Assembly: GCF_963966145.1 (NCBI RefSeq)
Contig: NC_091048.1
Coordinates: forward strand, 2,232,001-2,296,000
Direction of reading: 5' to 3'
Length of the DNA stretch: 64,000 nt
Source of the DNA: Tenebrio molitor
Lineage: Eukaryota > Arthropoda > Insecta > Coleoptera > Tenebrionidae
A program made the position numbers and the translations under genes. The notes beneath the pieces were generated by a model. It searched no databases and was not told the DNA's origin. It worked only from the letters and a program-made list of their open reading frames with translations. Shown piece by piece: positions 22,112 through 33,101 of this stretch (positions within the stretch are counted from its first letter, which is position 1; each line of letters begins with the position of its first letter).

Positions 22112-23694
22112 GGATGAACTGGAGTAACATTGAAAAATGGCGATAATTGCTCAAAATTGGTACAATAGTCTTTCTATCCATGCTAAAGTACTGTGCCAAA
22201 TTTTAAAAAAATTGATCGAAGAATTTTAAAGTTATTGCCTTTTAAATTTTCGGGATATTTTACACGCTTTCTTATGAGAAATCGATCAATGCTCGTATAT
22301 AAATTGATAAAAAACATATTTCAAAATGGCCAATTTTTCTTAAAAATTCCACACATCAAGTATCGATATCGTAGAATTTTCTAATGAATTTACAAAAAAA
22401 GTTGGTCGAGGATTTTTCATGTATCGCTAATTATATGTGGAAAAACACGGTTTTTTACACTTATATCGCACGTTTTACTACAGTTACGTTATAGTATATT
22501 AAGTATAAAGAACGGTAATGACAATGTACGGATCGAAGACAATTGTTTGGAGGAGGAGCTTGCGACGACTCCAATATTGTCTGAGATCCGTACATTGTCA
22601 TTAACGTTCGTCATGCTTATGAGATTTTTTGCGCGATTGAATATTTATTACAAAACATTCCTAACTAGAATGCAATGCGATACGACGCCCTTCACATCGT
22701 GTTGCCACAATGTCGATTTTTGTATCGCGTTTCTAAGGCAATCTGCAAACAACTACCGCCATTGCAGTTTTTGTGCGCAAATATCGCCAGTTGTGTTGAA
22801 AAACAAGCAGTAAAATGAGTGATATTAGTGATTCCGAAAACGAAGTGGATATTGTAGAAGAAACTTTGAATGTGGGGTGCGTCACAAATAAAGAATTTTT
22901 GAAACTAACGACCTCAACGTGTAATTAAGAAGACAAGGAAAATGTGTGGTATGAAAATTTTGATAATACTAATGTCGCAGCAAGTTCACTAATATTATTT
23001 CATTGCAGCGGCAAGGAATGCCGACCACAAGAGCCGTGTGAGTTTCCAGAAAGTGCTAACATCTTGTTTTCGAAACCAACGATCTCAGTGTGTAATCAAG
23101 AAGACAAGGAAAATGCGGAGTATGAAAATTTTGACAATGCCAATGTCGCGGCAAGTTTGCTAATGCTATTTCATTGCAGCGCCAAGGAAAGCCGACTACA
23201 AGAGCTTTATGAATTTCCAGAAAGTGCCTCCACATCTTGTCTTCAACTTCCGTCTACATAAAAATTATTATAATAATCGATTAATTTTGAATAAACTTTA
23301 CTTACCGTTCTAGAACACCAAAAATTACTTACCATCGAGTTTATCGTTAGCAACGAGTAAACAGAGCTTACCATCTTGGAAACAGACGTGGTAAACAACC
23401 AAATAGAGTACAATCGCGCAAAAACAACTTTAACAGAAATGCAATGAAAATTGAATTCAGTGTGCTTCTGTTTAATTTTACGTACAGTCTTAGTCAAAAG
23501 ATTGTAAAATTACATGTACCTAAGTAATTATCTAAATATCAAGAAAATAAACACAAAATTTACTTGCAACTGATTACAATTCGTTTCCAAAAATTAAAAA
23601 CTTTTTTTTCAAATATTGATTCCTCGTAATAAACGTTTCATAGCATTATAAGAATTCCGCAACTTTTTGCTGAGATTGTTACTCCAGTTCATCC
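22112..23694. mobile_element. TTAA-flanked non-autonomous transposon, about 1.58 kb
   Basis: The 18-bp terminal inverted repeats GGATGAACTGGAGTAACA are flanked on both sides by TTAA (22108-22111 and 23695-23698), the target duplication used by piggyBac-type elements. No transposase of the expected 500-600 residues is present. The interior holds a small foldback (22510-22617, acaatgtacggatc with gatccgtacattgt) and a decayed repeat-containing frame (22815-23261). Confidence 0.75.
22815..23261 (+). pseudogene. Internally duplicated frame with a nonsense codon, inside the TTAA element
   Basis: From ATG 22815 (MSDISDSENEVDIVEE, acidic) the frame meets TAA at about 22926 and then stays open to 23261. 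Two units of about 56 codons repeat (EDKEN, YENFDN, NVAAS, LFHCS, EFPESA in each). The TAA stands where the second unit has CAA (CNQEDKEN), so a single C-to-T change explains the stop. Function unknown; an acidic start is common in piggyBac-type proteins, but no transposase domain is visible. Confidence 0.55.
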
Positions 23695-23699
23695 TTAAA

Positions 23700-24656
23700 G
23701 TAACAACGTAACAATTTTTTTTCTTATTTTCTCTTGAACCTTATTTATAAAGAGATGACTTTAAAAATTGTGCAAATATTTTAACCAGTAGTAGAACTCC
23801 ACAATAGATGACGATTGAGCCAATAATGCCTTTTACAAATGTCGATATTTTGGGGTTTTTTTTGTTTTCTTTTAACACGTACCTACTAACTTAGGTTAAA
23901 ATATTTGCACATCTTTCAAAATCAGACTGTATATTATTAGAAATGTACTATTTTGATGTGATTTTAAACATTCTTTTTTCAAATGAATAGAACATGATAA
24001 AAAAGTTAATTAAATAAATTATGCAATTATGTACATACATACTTATAAGTAGTTTCTTTTCTACTTTGTAGTTTGTTTTGAAAAACGAGTTTGTTCCGGT
24101 TATTTCTTACATAAAATGATCTGAACTTAAAAGGTGCGTAAACGACGAAGTAGAGGCCATCAAATGTGATCAATGATCATGAAAATGTAGATCTGGATTG
24201 CAACGAGAATCACATTTAGGCCCTATTTATTCAGCTTCAAGTAACTTTATTTGAACGGTAATTACCATGGATCTACGAATAGCAGATTCTAAATCATAGC
24301 AACTACTGGCCAGATAAATTTACTTAAAGGTACCGGGCCTTAATATCAGAAATAATATCATCAGCAGTTTGGATAATTGAATTTCAGTATCCATCTTTTT
24401 TTAATACATTTCCAAAGAAAATGTGAATATTGAAATTAAAATATCCAGCTTTTTTTTACAGACCCAACAACAATGTAACAATATTCACAATGACACTAAA
24501 CTTCCAAAAATACAATAAATAAAAAAAAGTTAATCTAGAGATGACATGATGACAATGACAAGGAAGAACGAGGCTTACCAATTGCTCAGGGACGCCAACA
24601 CACTAAATTGATTTATTTATAGTCACTTGGTTGGTATATTCTCGGGGATAATATCT
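23700..24656. other. No feature seen
   Basis: AT-rich; no open frame or repeat boundary that I can support. Confidence 0.4.
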
Positions 24657-24833
24657 GGTGCTTTTTTTTTTAATTTCACCTCATAGTAGCCGTTGAAGTG
24701 TCGATTGTGAACACACTATAGAGGTTACGGATCACGGATCAGCTGTTTAAATATTACGTTTTACACGAGTGGTGCGTTCACAATCGACCCTTCAACGCCT
24801 ACTACAAGGTGAAATTAAAAAAAAAAACACTCG
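24657..24833. mobile_element. Foldback MITE, about 177 bp
   Basis: Arms of about 65 bp pair: ttaatttcacctcatagtag and cgttgaagtgtcgattgtga on the left, tcacaatcgacccttcaacg and ctactacaaggtgaaattaa on the right. A poly-T/poly-A run lies at each end. Confidence 0.75.
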
Positions 24834-24881
24834 ATATAACTAGTATTATGATTATCATCGGAGATTGCACGAGTTAAAACC

Positions 24882-25147
24882 TATAATCGTGTCAAAAATA
24901 AATTACTCCCTAGAATTCGTACTTTTAGGGAAATAACGTTTTTCATGTTGTGTGGAACTAGAATTTTCACTTAGCGAGAATAGAGCCATATGCAACTGTT
25001 ACAAAGAATTCGGTGCGTTACGGTTACGATATCTCTTGTTTGTCATCAGAAACCACATAGCCTCCAACCTAACCAAATTCATGGCAACCTAGTAACGAAT
25101 ACCTATCCCTAAATTTTAGGGAGTAATTTATTTTTGACACGATTATA
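24882..25147. mobile_element. Inverted-repeat MITE, 266 bp
   Basis: Termini of 31 bp are inverted copies (tataatcgtgtcaaaaataa, then attactcccta). A relic of one end lies at 45675-45725 (ctcgtgtcaaaaataaacta, then attcgttactaggttgc), so the family has at least two members here. Confidence 0.75.
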
Positions 25148-25732
25148 TGAAAATTGACCCAGTGCGTAGCACCAGTTCAATTTTCTATAGTAGATTTTAA
25201 CGAGTTTAAATGTCAAAAATTTTAAACGATCTGTCAGTTTGACAGCAAATAATTACAGTTACAGGATACTCAATACAACATTTTTTTTCGAGTTTTCTTC
25301 TCAATTAACTTTCGAATCTCTTCCTCGCTAACATCTCCCCATCGATGGTGACCTACTGGACTACTGGTTGAAACGTTTTCTGATTAACAGCACTATTTTC
25401 TGACTTCGACGCGTTCATTGAAACTTTCTGTCACTTTGACACTAACCAATTTTATTCATTAAAAACAAGCGACAGTCAACATGCGGTGATTATCATCGAT
25501 TTGACAGCCTCCTCTGCGTCTTTGTTTCTGTATTTAAACCAATGAAATTAATTAAAAATGTACCATGTGACACGTGAATTATATTCTCTTATAAACAATT
25601 ATCTATAATACATATTCCTTAAATGTTCAATATTTTTCCAAGCAAAAAATCTATCGGAGGTATTAATTCCTAAGTTTAGTTCAATTTTCATACATTCTTT
25701 GGGAAGCAAAAGAATTTTTTTTTAAAAGCCTT
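25148..25732. other. No supported gene
   Basis: Homology with the region upstream of the second carboxypeptidase gene begins near 25733. Nothing seen before that. Confidence 0.4.
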
Positions 25733-25854
25733 GGTTGATGTATACCAAATTGCCCCAATTAGTCGCACAGATGTGATAACAAATGTAACATATTTGACAA
25801 TAATTATAACCTCCAAATCTCAGTAGAATTGAAGCTGCGTTGAGAGCAACAAGC

Positions 25855-27260
25855 ATGACGTACCTCGTATTTTCGCTAATTGTGCTGAGTTCTCTTGGGA
25901 AATTGGCGTCTGGGATGTTCCCCAACGTGTACGGGAAGATTAAACAGGAAGAAGTCGGCGACAACCCGGGACTGCCCCTGATCCTAACCCCATTTATCGA
26001 GCAAGGCAAGATCAAACAAGCTTTGACCGCGGCCGAGGTGCATTTCAACGGCTTTAAAGGCATCAAGAGCTATGCTGGGTACTTCACCGTGAAGAAAAAC
26101 TTCAATTCGAATATGTTTTTCTGGTTTTTCCCCTCGCAAACCGACTACGCCAACGCGCCGGTTGTTTTGTGGCTACAAGGAGGCCCCGGAGCCACCTCTC
26201 TCATCGGCTTGTTCACAGAAAATGGCCCCTTCACGGTGATTAGCCAGCAGGGCCTCAAGTTACGGAAATATGCCTGGACCGAGTCACATTCAGTGATTTA
26301 CATTGATAACCCCGTCGGTACTGGATTCAGTTTTACCGATAGCGATGGATATTGCCAAAATGAGACACAAGTGGGAGAAGATTTGTACACCACCCTCCAA
26401 CAGTTCTTTTTGTTGTTTCCAGAGTTGCAAAGAACGATTTCTTCGTGGCTGGAGAGTCGTACGGGGGGAAGTACGCTCCAGTCATAGCTTACACCATCCA
26501 CCAGCGCAACCCTGATGCCAAAGTGCAGATTAACTTGAAGGGGATAAGCATAGGAAACGGTCTCATCGACCCAGTAAACCAGCTCAACTACGCCGACTAT
26601 TTATTCCAGATCGGACTGATCGATTCTAACACACAAGCAATGATTCACAAGATCCAACGAGAGGGAATCGACCAGATCACGAACAAGGATTGGGCCAAAG
26701 CGTTTCAAACTTTCGACGACCTCTTGGTCGGCGACCTCAACAACCACACCTCTCTCCTCAAGAACATAACAGGCTTTACCATCTACTTCAATTATCTGTA
26801 CACCGTGGACCCCAGCAGCGAGCTGATCTACATGGGGAAGTACATCCAGAGGGACGACGTGCGGGCGGCGATTCACGTGGGCAACGCGACTTTCCACGTC
26901 GAAGATCAAGAAGTCAAGATCAACCTCCTCGCAGATATTATGCAGTCTGTTGCGCCTTGGGTTGAAAAGTTGCTCGACAACTACAGGGTCTTGATCTACA
27001 ACGGACAGGTGGACATCATAGGGGCGTATCCGATGACGGTCAACTCTCTGCAGAATCTCAATTTCAGCGCTGCCGCCGAATATAAAACTGCGCAAAGATA
27101 TCAATGGCATGTGGATGACGATCTGGCAGGATACGTCAAACAGGCTGGGAATTTGACGGAAGTTTTGGTGCGCAATGCGGGGCACATGGTGCCAACGGAT
27201 CAGCCCAAGTGGGCGTTCGATTTGATTTCTAGATTCACACGTAATAAACCGTTTCATTAA
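25855..27260 (+). pseudogene. Serine carboxypeptidase (S10), copy 1, one-base frameshift
   Basis: Single-exon gene nearly identical to the intact copy at 55423-56829. Copy 1 has gagttgcaaagaac where copy 2 has gagttgcaaaagaac; one A is missing at about 26429-26431. This shifts the frame after about 190 codons, just before the catalytic serine, and gives a truncated product. All later active-site sequence (GESYGGKY, NGQVDIIGAYP, NAGHMVPTDQP) is preserved in the +2 frame. The ATG at 25855 starts a signal peptide (MTYLVFSLIVLSSLG). The loss is either a very young inactivation or a homopolymer assembly error. Total length is exactly one base short of copy 2. Confidence 0.85.
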
Positions 27261-27315
27261 GTAAACAACAACAAATTTCAAGTGTATCAAAGTATGATAA
27301 TAATTTGTATACGTA

Positions 27316-27948
27316 CAGTCGCGAGCAATAAATTTTGGTCGTCAAGGTCATTCTTTGACGCAATCGAAAATGCTCCATTGTAAAACAGTCGTAAATATCA
27401 TAACCTATCATCATATTGTATGACATTAATTGTCATTTTTTTTCTCATTTTTTTTGACAATTTGTTGACATGGGCATAATCAGGCAGGGAATTTTTTTAA
27501 ATTTGTGACAATCTAACCAAATTTTAAAATTTAACATAAAATAACATTTTAAATTTACAATGCGAAAATTTCCGATATAATGCGGAATCTGGAAAAGTGC
27601 CCCGAATGCTTGTAGCGTTTCCACGTTGAATGGCAAGGGAAATCCTCTCAAAAAGGAATTTCTTAGATTTTGAATCCCCCGATTCCGCGATAAGTCGGTC
27701 TCCGATGACATTAATGAAATCTATTGTTTCTTTGCACCAAGGGCCTAAGGTTTCAAAGGCTAAACCTTTAAATATGTAGTTTGACAAAATAATTGAACGA
27801 TATTTGTTATGTTTGCGTTTGCAAGCCATTTCAGCGGCAAAACCTGAGACTTCAGATGTTTTCAATACGTAACTGTCTGCAAGTGTATCTACGACAGTAA
27901 CGTAATTTTAAAATGACATTGACGACCAAAATTTATTGCTCGCGACAG
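27316..27948. mobile_element. Tc1/mariner-type MITE carrying a nested retroelement fragment
   Basis: Ends are CAGTCGCGAGCAATAAATTT and its near-exact inverse, flanked by TA on both sides. A short 235-bp relative sits at 40956-41190. The sister locus downstream of carboxypeptidase copy 2 (about 56876, ttgtatacgtatgtgtag) lacks it, giving the empty site. The extra length over the short relative is the 373-bp insert at 27531-27903. Confidence 0.8.
27531..27903 (-). mobile_element. 5'-truncated non-LTR-type retroelement 3' end
   Basis: It is flanked by an 11-bp direct repeat aattttaaaat (27520-27530 and 27904-27914). The minus strand encodes the C-terminal tail of a retroelement protein: AFETLGPW, SGDSKSKKF, ISLAIQRGNA and RGTFPDSA, a pattern I associate with the region after the reverse transcriptase of certain metazoan retroelements (from memory, unverified). 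The frame shifts just before the expected stop. The 3' end is a short ATGTTA-rich tail, not poly(A). Confidence 0.65.
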
Positions 27949-28317
27949 TACATATGTGTAGATTTATACTTACGTCAGTTTCTAAACAAATACAAATTTT
28001 GCTTTGATGTAACAATTTTTTTAACAAATTCTTCATAATTTAGTAGTTATGCTTGTGTAATTATCCCTACTTATAAATAACTGAGGATTTTTTTAAAATT
28101 AATTTTGTAATAAGATAATTCAAAAAGAAATACAGATCATTTGTTTTAATAAATAAATAATAAAAGATTGTATGTTGGAAAAGCTATAAATACTGTACCT
28201 AGTATTTACATTGATCCTAGGAGACAACAATAAGAATAAATTTGGATTTGCGAACTGCTTCCAGTCAAAAAACACCTTAATTTAACTTAAGTAGATATTC
28301 CGATGATTTAGTTAGAG
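27949..28317. other. Downstream flank of the carboxypeptidase duplication
   Basis: It aligns with 56880-57250. No gene. Confidence 0.6.
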
Positions 28318-28519
28318 GTATTGGATTCTCTAATGGGCTGTGACCTTGGAAATATCTGCGCGAAGACGATAAACCAGTGAAAAATCTGTAAATGAAAACG
28401 TCGACTACTTTACGTGCAAATATGCGAGAGAGAGACGACACTAACGTAACGACTGACGATGTTTTCCCGTAGGTTTGTAGCGCCTATATGACTCACAACC
28501 CATGAGAAAATCCAACACC
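28318..28519. mobile_element. Inverted-repeat element shared by both carboxypeptidase loci
   Basis: Ends pair as ggtattggattctctaatgg and ccatgagaaaatccaacacc. The same element is present at 57253-57461, so it predates the carboxypeptidase duplication. A fragment also lies at 7652-7690. Confidence 0.65.
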
Positions 28520-28691
28520 TAGACTGTGTACTTTCAAGTCTCCCAAACGTATTCTTTAATACGGTGGAAATTCCTTCAAAATTATTCATCATAATATTTT
28601 CCCCTTTCAACTGAACAGAACGGGCGATTTCTTCTCTGTTATTATTTGTACTTGATCTTTCAAATCTTCAGAGGTAATTCCTTAGCTTTTA

Positions 28692-29028
28692 GAGCTCGTG
28701 CCAACTCTCATGATCGATGACGCAGAAACCAAAATGCGTACCGAAGCGTCTGTACTATTCGAACTAAAAACATCGGTACCATTTTGTCACGCTTTACAGA
28801 TTTGTGAGCTAATTTATGTTGATATTTATTTGGCGAGAAGCCGACAAGTCCTTAGATAATGTCGGACATTCTAATCCAAATCCTTGAACAGTGTAAAATG
28901 CAAATTTGCCACCACCCTGAAAATTTGAACTAAACGACCGACGTTTTTACGTTTCACTTATCAAAATTGGGCTCCGCCTTCGCGCAGCTTTTGTCAAGGT
29001 CATCGATCATGACAGTTGGCACAAGCTC
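28692..29028. mobile_element. TA-flanked MITE, 337 bp, absent from the sister locus
   Basis: Terminal inverted repeats of about 30 bp start GAGCT(C/T)GTGCCAACT and continue catgatcgatgac. The flanking TA is duplicated (28690-28691 and 29029-29030). At the sister locus near 57618 the sequence runs ctttta directly into aaacagttc, the unoccupied target. Confidence 0.8.
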
Positions 29029-29030
29029 TA

Positions 29031-29454
29031 ACACAGTTCAAAATCTTCGCTTTTATTTGGATAACAATTTTTGTCCACTGAGAGCTTCTATGATGTGTGA
29101 CGTTTTTTCCTTCTTCATTTCTTTACTCTGGCAGGACTGCCAACTTTACACAAATTTACGAGAAATATTTCTTTAAGCAAAATGTTGCGACAAAAAACGT
29201 CCCTTTCATTTCCACGATGACGCGCCCCTCTCGTGCAGATGCTGAGTGTATGCAAAAGAGTCAGGACAAATTTCTTGTGATTCCGATTCACTTCACAGGC
29301 CCTGCATATTTCACTTTTTACTAAGATTTTTAACGCTATGTCGCCATTTTACCTTCGTTCAACAAAGGTTCAATTCATCATATCCCTCTCGTCAATTTCC
29401 CATACCCTTCAAGATTAAAATTGCTCTGGAAATTTTCAGTCATAACAAACTATA
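29031..29454. other. No supported gene
   Basis: The first 130 bp continue the duplicated flank (gtccactgagagcttctatg). Frames here are short and unmatched. Confidence 0.4.
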
Positions 29455-29583
29455 TAAAACGCCACAAGCCATATCTCCGTTATTTATGGCTTGATTTAAA
29501 TAAAACAAAAACTGGAATAAATCACTTCAAAAGCACTATAAGCACAACATAGACTAATTTTTTTTCAAAAAGTAATTCAAGGT
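29455..29583. repeat. Left arm of a 3.1-kb inverted repeat pair
   Basis: About 130 bp (acgccacaagccatatctcc to actaattttttttcaaaaag) recurs inverted at 32402-32540 with about 93% identity by eye. The right copy ends in the caccctgtatac terminus typical of interspersed insect repeats. Confidence 0.65.
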
Positions 29584-31980
29584 AAGATTATAATCAACTT
29601 TGTTTTTTTAAAAAGCTTGGTATGTATATTTTTTATACTGTATACTGTAAGGTCCGAATAGGTTCCATAAATTAAGAATTTTAATTTTAAAATAATTTCA
29701 ACGAAATATTTTAAATACCGTTCATTTGCGACGGAAATGCTGGTCAGTTGTAAATTTTATTGTTGCTTTGTTCACAAGAGTGACACCACACTCCTCAAGT
29801 GAAATCTGCCAACCTTCTTTGAAAATGCAGGTACGCGTCCGGGGCAAAACATAGCCCAAGGGGAACAAGTGTTCAGGGGAAAAGAAGCGTTGCAATAAAT
29901 TTACTGTAATTACATGTTCGACAATTTGGGTGGTCCAGTTAAAATCAGGGGAAAATTGAATTAATGAATTTGATGTTAGCAGGTTTCAAATTGAGCGAAC
30001 AAAATTAATGTTCATTAGGTTAATTTACCTTTTTTAGCATTCTCAAATTTGTGGCATATTTGTAATTAAAGGGCGAGAATTGCAAATTAAAAAACTGAGC
30101 GCTTTATCGTAGAAAAGAACTAGAATTGTTTGCACTTTTAGTTAGAAAAGTAACAAAGCAAAGTAGAAAGGGAGTCGGTAGAAAACACAGAGGACCGGGT
30201 AACGGTAAACCCAGGTAGTCGTAGAAATCAGAGGTGTGAGTGAGAGAGAGAGAATGAAATTTACGAAGTAATTATTAATTAGAACGGTTTTGGGGAATCA
30301 AACCAATGTAGAACAATTTTTAGAAGTAGCGGAACAACGGAACTTAGTTGTATGAAATGGCACTTGCGTAACAGCGTTTCAAGCCCAATTTAGGTTTCAA
30401 AATAAGGTTAATTTGTTCCATTTTAATTATGTTTGTTTCAGTTTAATTATGTTTGTTTCATTTAAATTCTGTTTAATTCTTGGTGCTGATTTTTATTATT
30501 GTATAGGGTCGGTAATTCAGTGTTCCTGTTTAATTCTATTTGTTCCATTTTTAATTGTGTTTGTTTCTTGATGTTGAGGTTTATTATTGTATAGAGTCAG
30601 TAATTTAGTGTTCTTTTTCAGAGTTCTAATTCAACAACAAATTATGTACATTCGGTCTGGTCCTAACAAAAGTCTAAATTTAAACATTTAAATTAATGGT
30701 GGAAAACGGAGACTGTAATTTCAAAAGTTCTAGAGATATCGAAAGGGTGTCGCGGTCGGCGTAAAGTAGAACCGAGCTGATTGGTCACTTTGGTCAAGTA
30801 GGGGTTGCGAAAGTGGGGTGCGCCAGAAATGATAAAACCGATTGCGGGACGGGAAACAGGGCTTTTTTGATTCACTCGGGGTTTGATCTCCAAAGTAGCC
30901 GGAGGTACGTTCAGTACTCCCAGCAGCCATTTTGTGACCACGTGCTTTACATTTACAAGGTAAATTATTTATCTAATTCTTGTACACGATTTGTAGTCGC
31001 GATTTAATTAGTCAAACATTTAGTTCTTTATCGTTCTAAAGTAAAGATTATATTATTTTCTTTGTGCTTTTGATGACCACGTGACTCTTTAGAATCTTAT
31101 ATTAATTTCTTTATCGCGAAGTATGTGATCTTCTTTCTTGCATTTACCGATTGGGGAAACGTGCTCTTGTCAGGGGGAACCAGTATGCAATTATTATAAA
31201 ACATTTCCATTCATTATTTATGTCTTGGATTCTCGAGTTCGGGAAGCTACCGCCAGTGTCCGTCGCACTCAATAAGCTGTGGTCCGGCGTAAGAGCACAA
31301 AATTAGCCGCGTCACCCCCAAGGGGGCCAGCGACCAAACTAGGCCAGCTGACACGTGAAGAGAGGTACCCTTTGGCCCTGTTAGAACCTTTTTTCCCTTT
31401 TATTTTCGACCACCGGAGTAGACCGGGGTGATCTATGAGATTCCAGGGCATCGCGTCGGGTTAAATTTAATTGAGGAAATAATTGAAATCTAAATCGGAT
31501 CACATAGTTCGCATCTCAAACTCCTATAATGCTGTTCGCGCCACAAACTCATATATTTGCCCAGCTTAGTCATTTATTCATGAGTCAGATCTCAATTCGT
31601 GGGCCGAGAGTCAAATTTCATTGGGTCAAATTTCCACCAACTTCTGTTAGTAAATTCATTTATTTATTTCTATAATTTGTTGGGACCAAACACCACCACA
31701 CTCGATTATTTGTTAAATAAAATTTAAGTGAAGTGTGCTCAATCGTTTTAATTCTATTTGGAAAAACCTTCCAAAGGTACGGCCTCTCGTTAGAACCTAA
31801 TTAAACAAAACAAAAAATAAAACACAACGTAGGATCCCTAAATATTTCTTTCTCATTATTTTTGTTTCGTATTTTTCCGCAAAAATAACATCCGAGGGAA
31901 TGCGGCAACCAACAATATACCAAATGAGGGCGAAAAAAAAATCATCGAGGAAAAGTCACGGAAGTCGAAAGGTTACAATA
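29584..31980. other. Interior of the inverted-repeat pair; repeats, no supported gene
   Basis: 30413-30613 is an imperfect tandem duplication of about 100 bp (tttaattatgtttgtttc, ttattattgtatag, gtcggtaattcagtgttc). 31220-31450 is GC-rich with a palindromic cccccaaggggg and no convincing frame. Together with 30640-30960 this resembles leader or LTR sequence of a retrotransposon, but no LTR pair or primer site could be placed. Confidence 0.35.
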
Positions 31981-32350
31981 CCCATTTTGAAAGACATTAT
32001 TTTTCTGAATCCAATGCCGCATGTTAAAATGCATTTAACAGTTACCGCGAAAATAAATAAATAAAATAGCATTATTGGAAAGTTTTTCTTCGGAAAAAAA
32101 TCTGGTATACTATGGAAAACAATCCTAAACGCAATAACAATACTTTCTGAAGAACAGAAACAAAAAATAATATGACAGAACGTGTAATAAATATTGCGTT
32201 CAGGATTGTTTTCTATAGCAACGTGACTTTTCTCGAGGAAAAAATGTTTAATAATGCTATTTTATTTATTTATTTTCTCGGTTACTAATACGCGCATTCT
32301 AGCATGCGGCATATCGTTGGATTCAGAAAAATTATTTCTTTCAAAATCGG
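31981..32350. mobile_element. Long foldback element, 370 bp
   Basis: Arms of about 160 bp are inverted copies: ttttgaaagacattattttt, aaaataaataaataaaatag and gaaaacaatcctaaacgcaa on the left, each with its inverse on the right. The spacer is about 50 bp. No coding. Confidence 0.8.
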
Positions 32351-32401
32351 AATAAAAAATATACTAAGCTATTTGAAAAAACAAAATTGATTATCATCTG
32401 A

Positions 32402-32540
32402 CGTTGAATTAGTTTTTGAAAAAAATTAGTCTATATTGTGCTTATAGTGCTTTTGAAGTGATTTATTTCAGTTTTTGTTTTATTTAAATCAAGCCATAAA
32501 TAACGGAGATATGGTTTGCGGCGTTTTTTAAGATGCACCC
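32402..32540. repeat. Right arm of the 3.1-kb inverted repeat pair
   Basis: Inverse of 29455-29583; it ends at gatgcaccctgtatac. Confidence 0.65.
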
Positions 32541-33101
32541 TGTATACATTTTACATAGCTGTCACTTTTGACGTTTGTTCCGACAAGTCGGCCAGATAAA
32601 TATTGAAAATAATTTACTCATACGAATTAGACGTTGCTTGGCAATTGAGGGAAAGTACTCAATTATCTCGTAATTGATAACTAAAAAGCTGTTGCACTCT
32701 GAAAATTTTTCTAAACGTTTTTACCTTCATTACCATCAAGGAAAACGCTCTCGAAGTTTGATCCGCGGATTCTGGGACACTGTATAAAAATGCAGCACAG
32801 CATCGAAGCCGGATTTATTTATAATTACTGACAATGATAATTCCTTTGAAACAACTTTTTCTCGTATTACTATTTTATATATCATTTTAACACGCAAAAA
32901 GATTACTCAATAGAATCAAAAATATAAATAATAATATTTTTATTAAAGGTTATCATAAGTTCACGAAAACTGTTTGCAACTTAATCTTGAATTATTCGAA
33001 AACTGCTGCTAGTTAAAGACTGCACAAAATATTTTACGGTAAGCTACTTAGTTTTCAATCAGTTAAAATTGCAAAAACTTTTAACTAATAATTCTCCTCA
33101 G
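32541..33101. promoter_or_regulatory. Upstream region of P450-A
   Basis: 32830-32960 matches the upstream regions of P450-B (37615-37740) and P450-C (42300-42390, 42612-42655). In all three genes the ATG is preceded by a pyrimidine tract and CAG (ctcctcag, gatttcag, gttttcag), so a 5' UTR intron acceptor directly before the start codon is likely. Confidence 0.45.

Noticed and set aside
31220..31450. GC-rich block as an rRNA or structured RNA gene
   Set aside because: No rRNA or tRNA motif could be recognised; more likely part of a repeat.
33069..33101. Longer N-terminus for P450-A from an upstream in-frame TTG
   Set aside because: Non-AUG start, and the ATG at 33102 directly follows a CAG acceptor-like site conserved in B and C.
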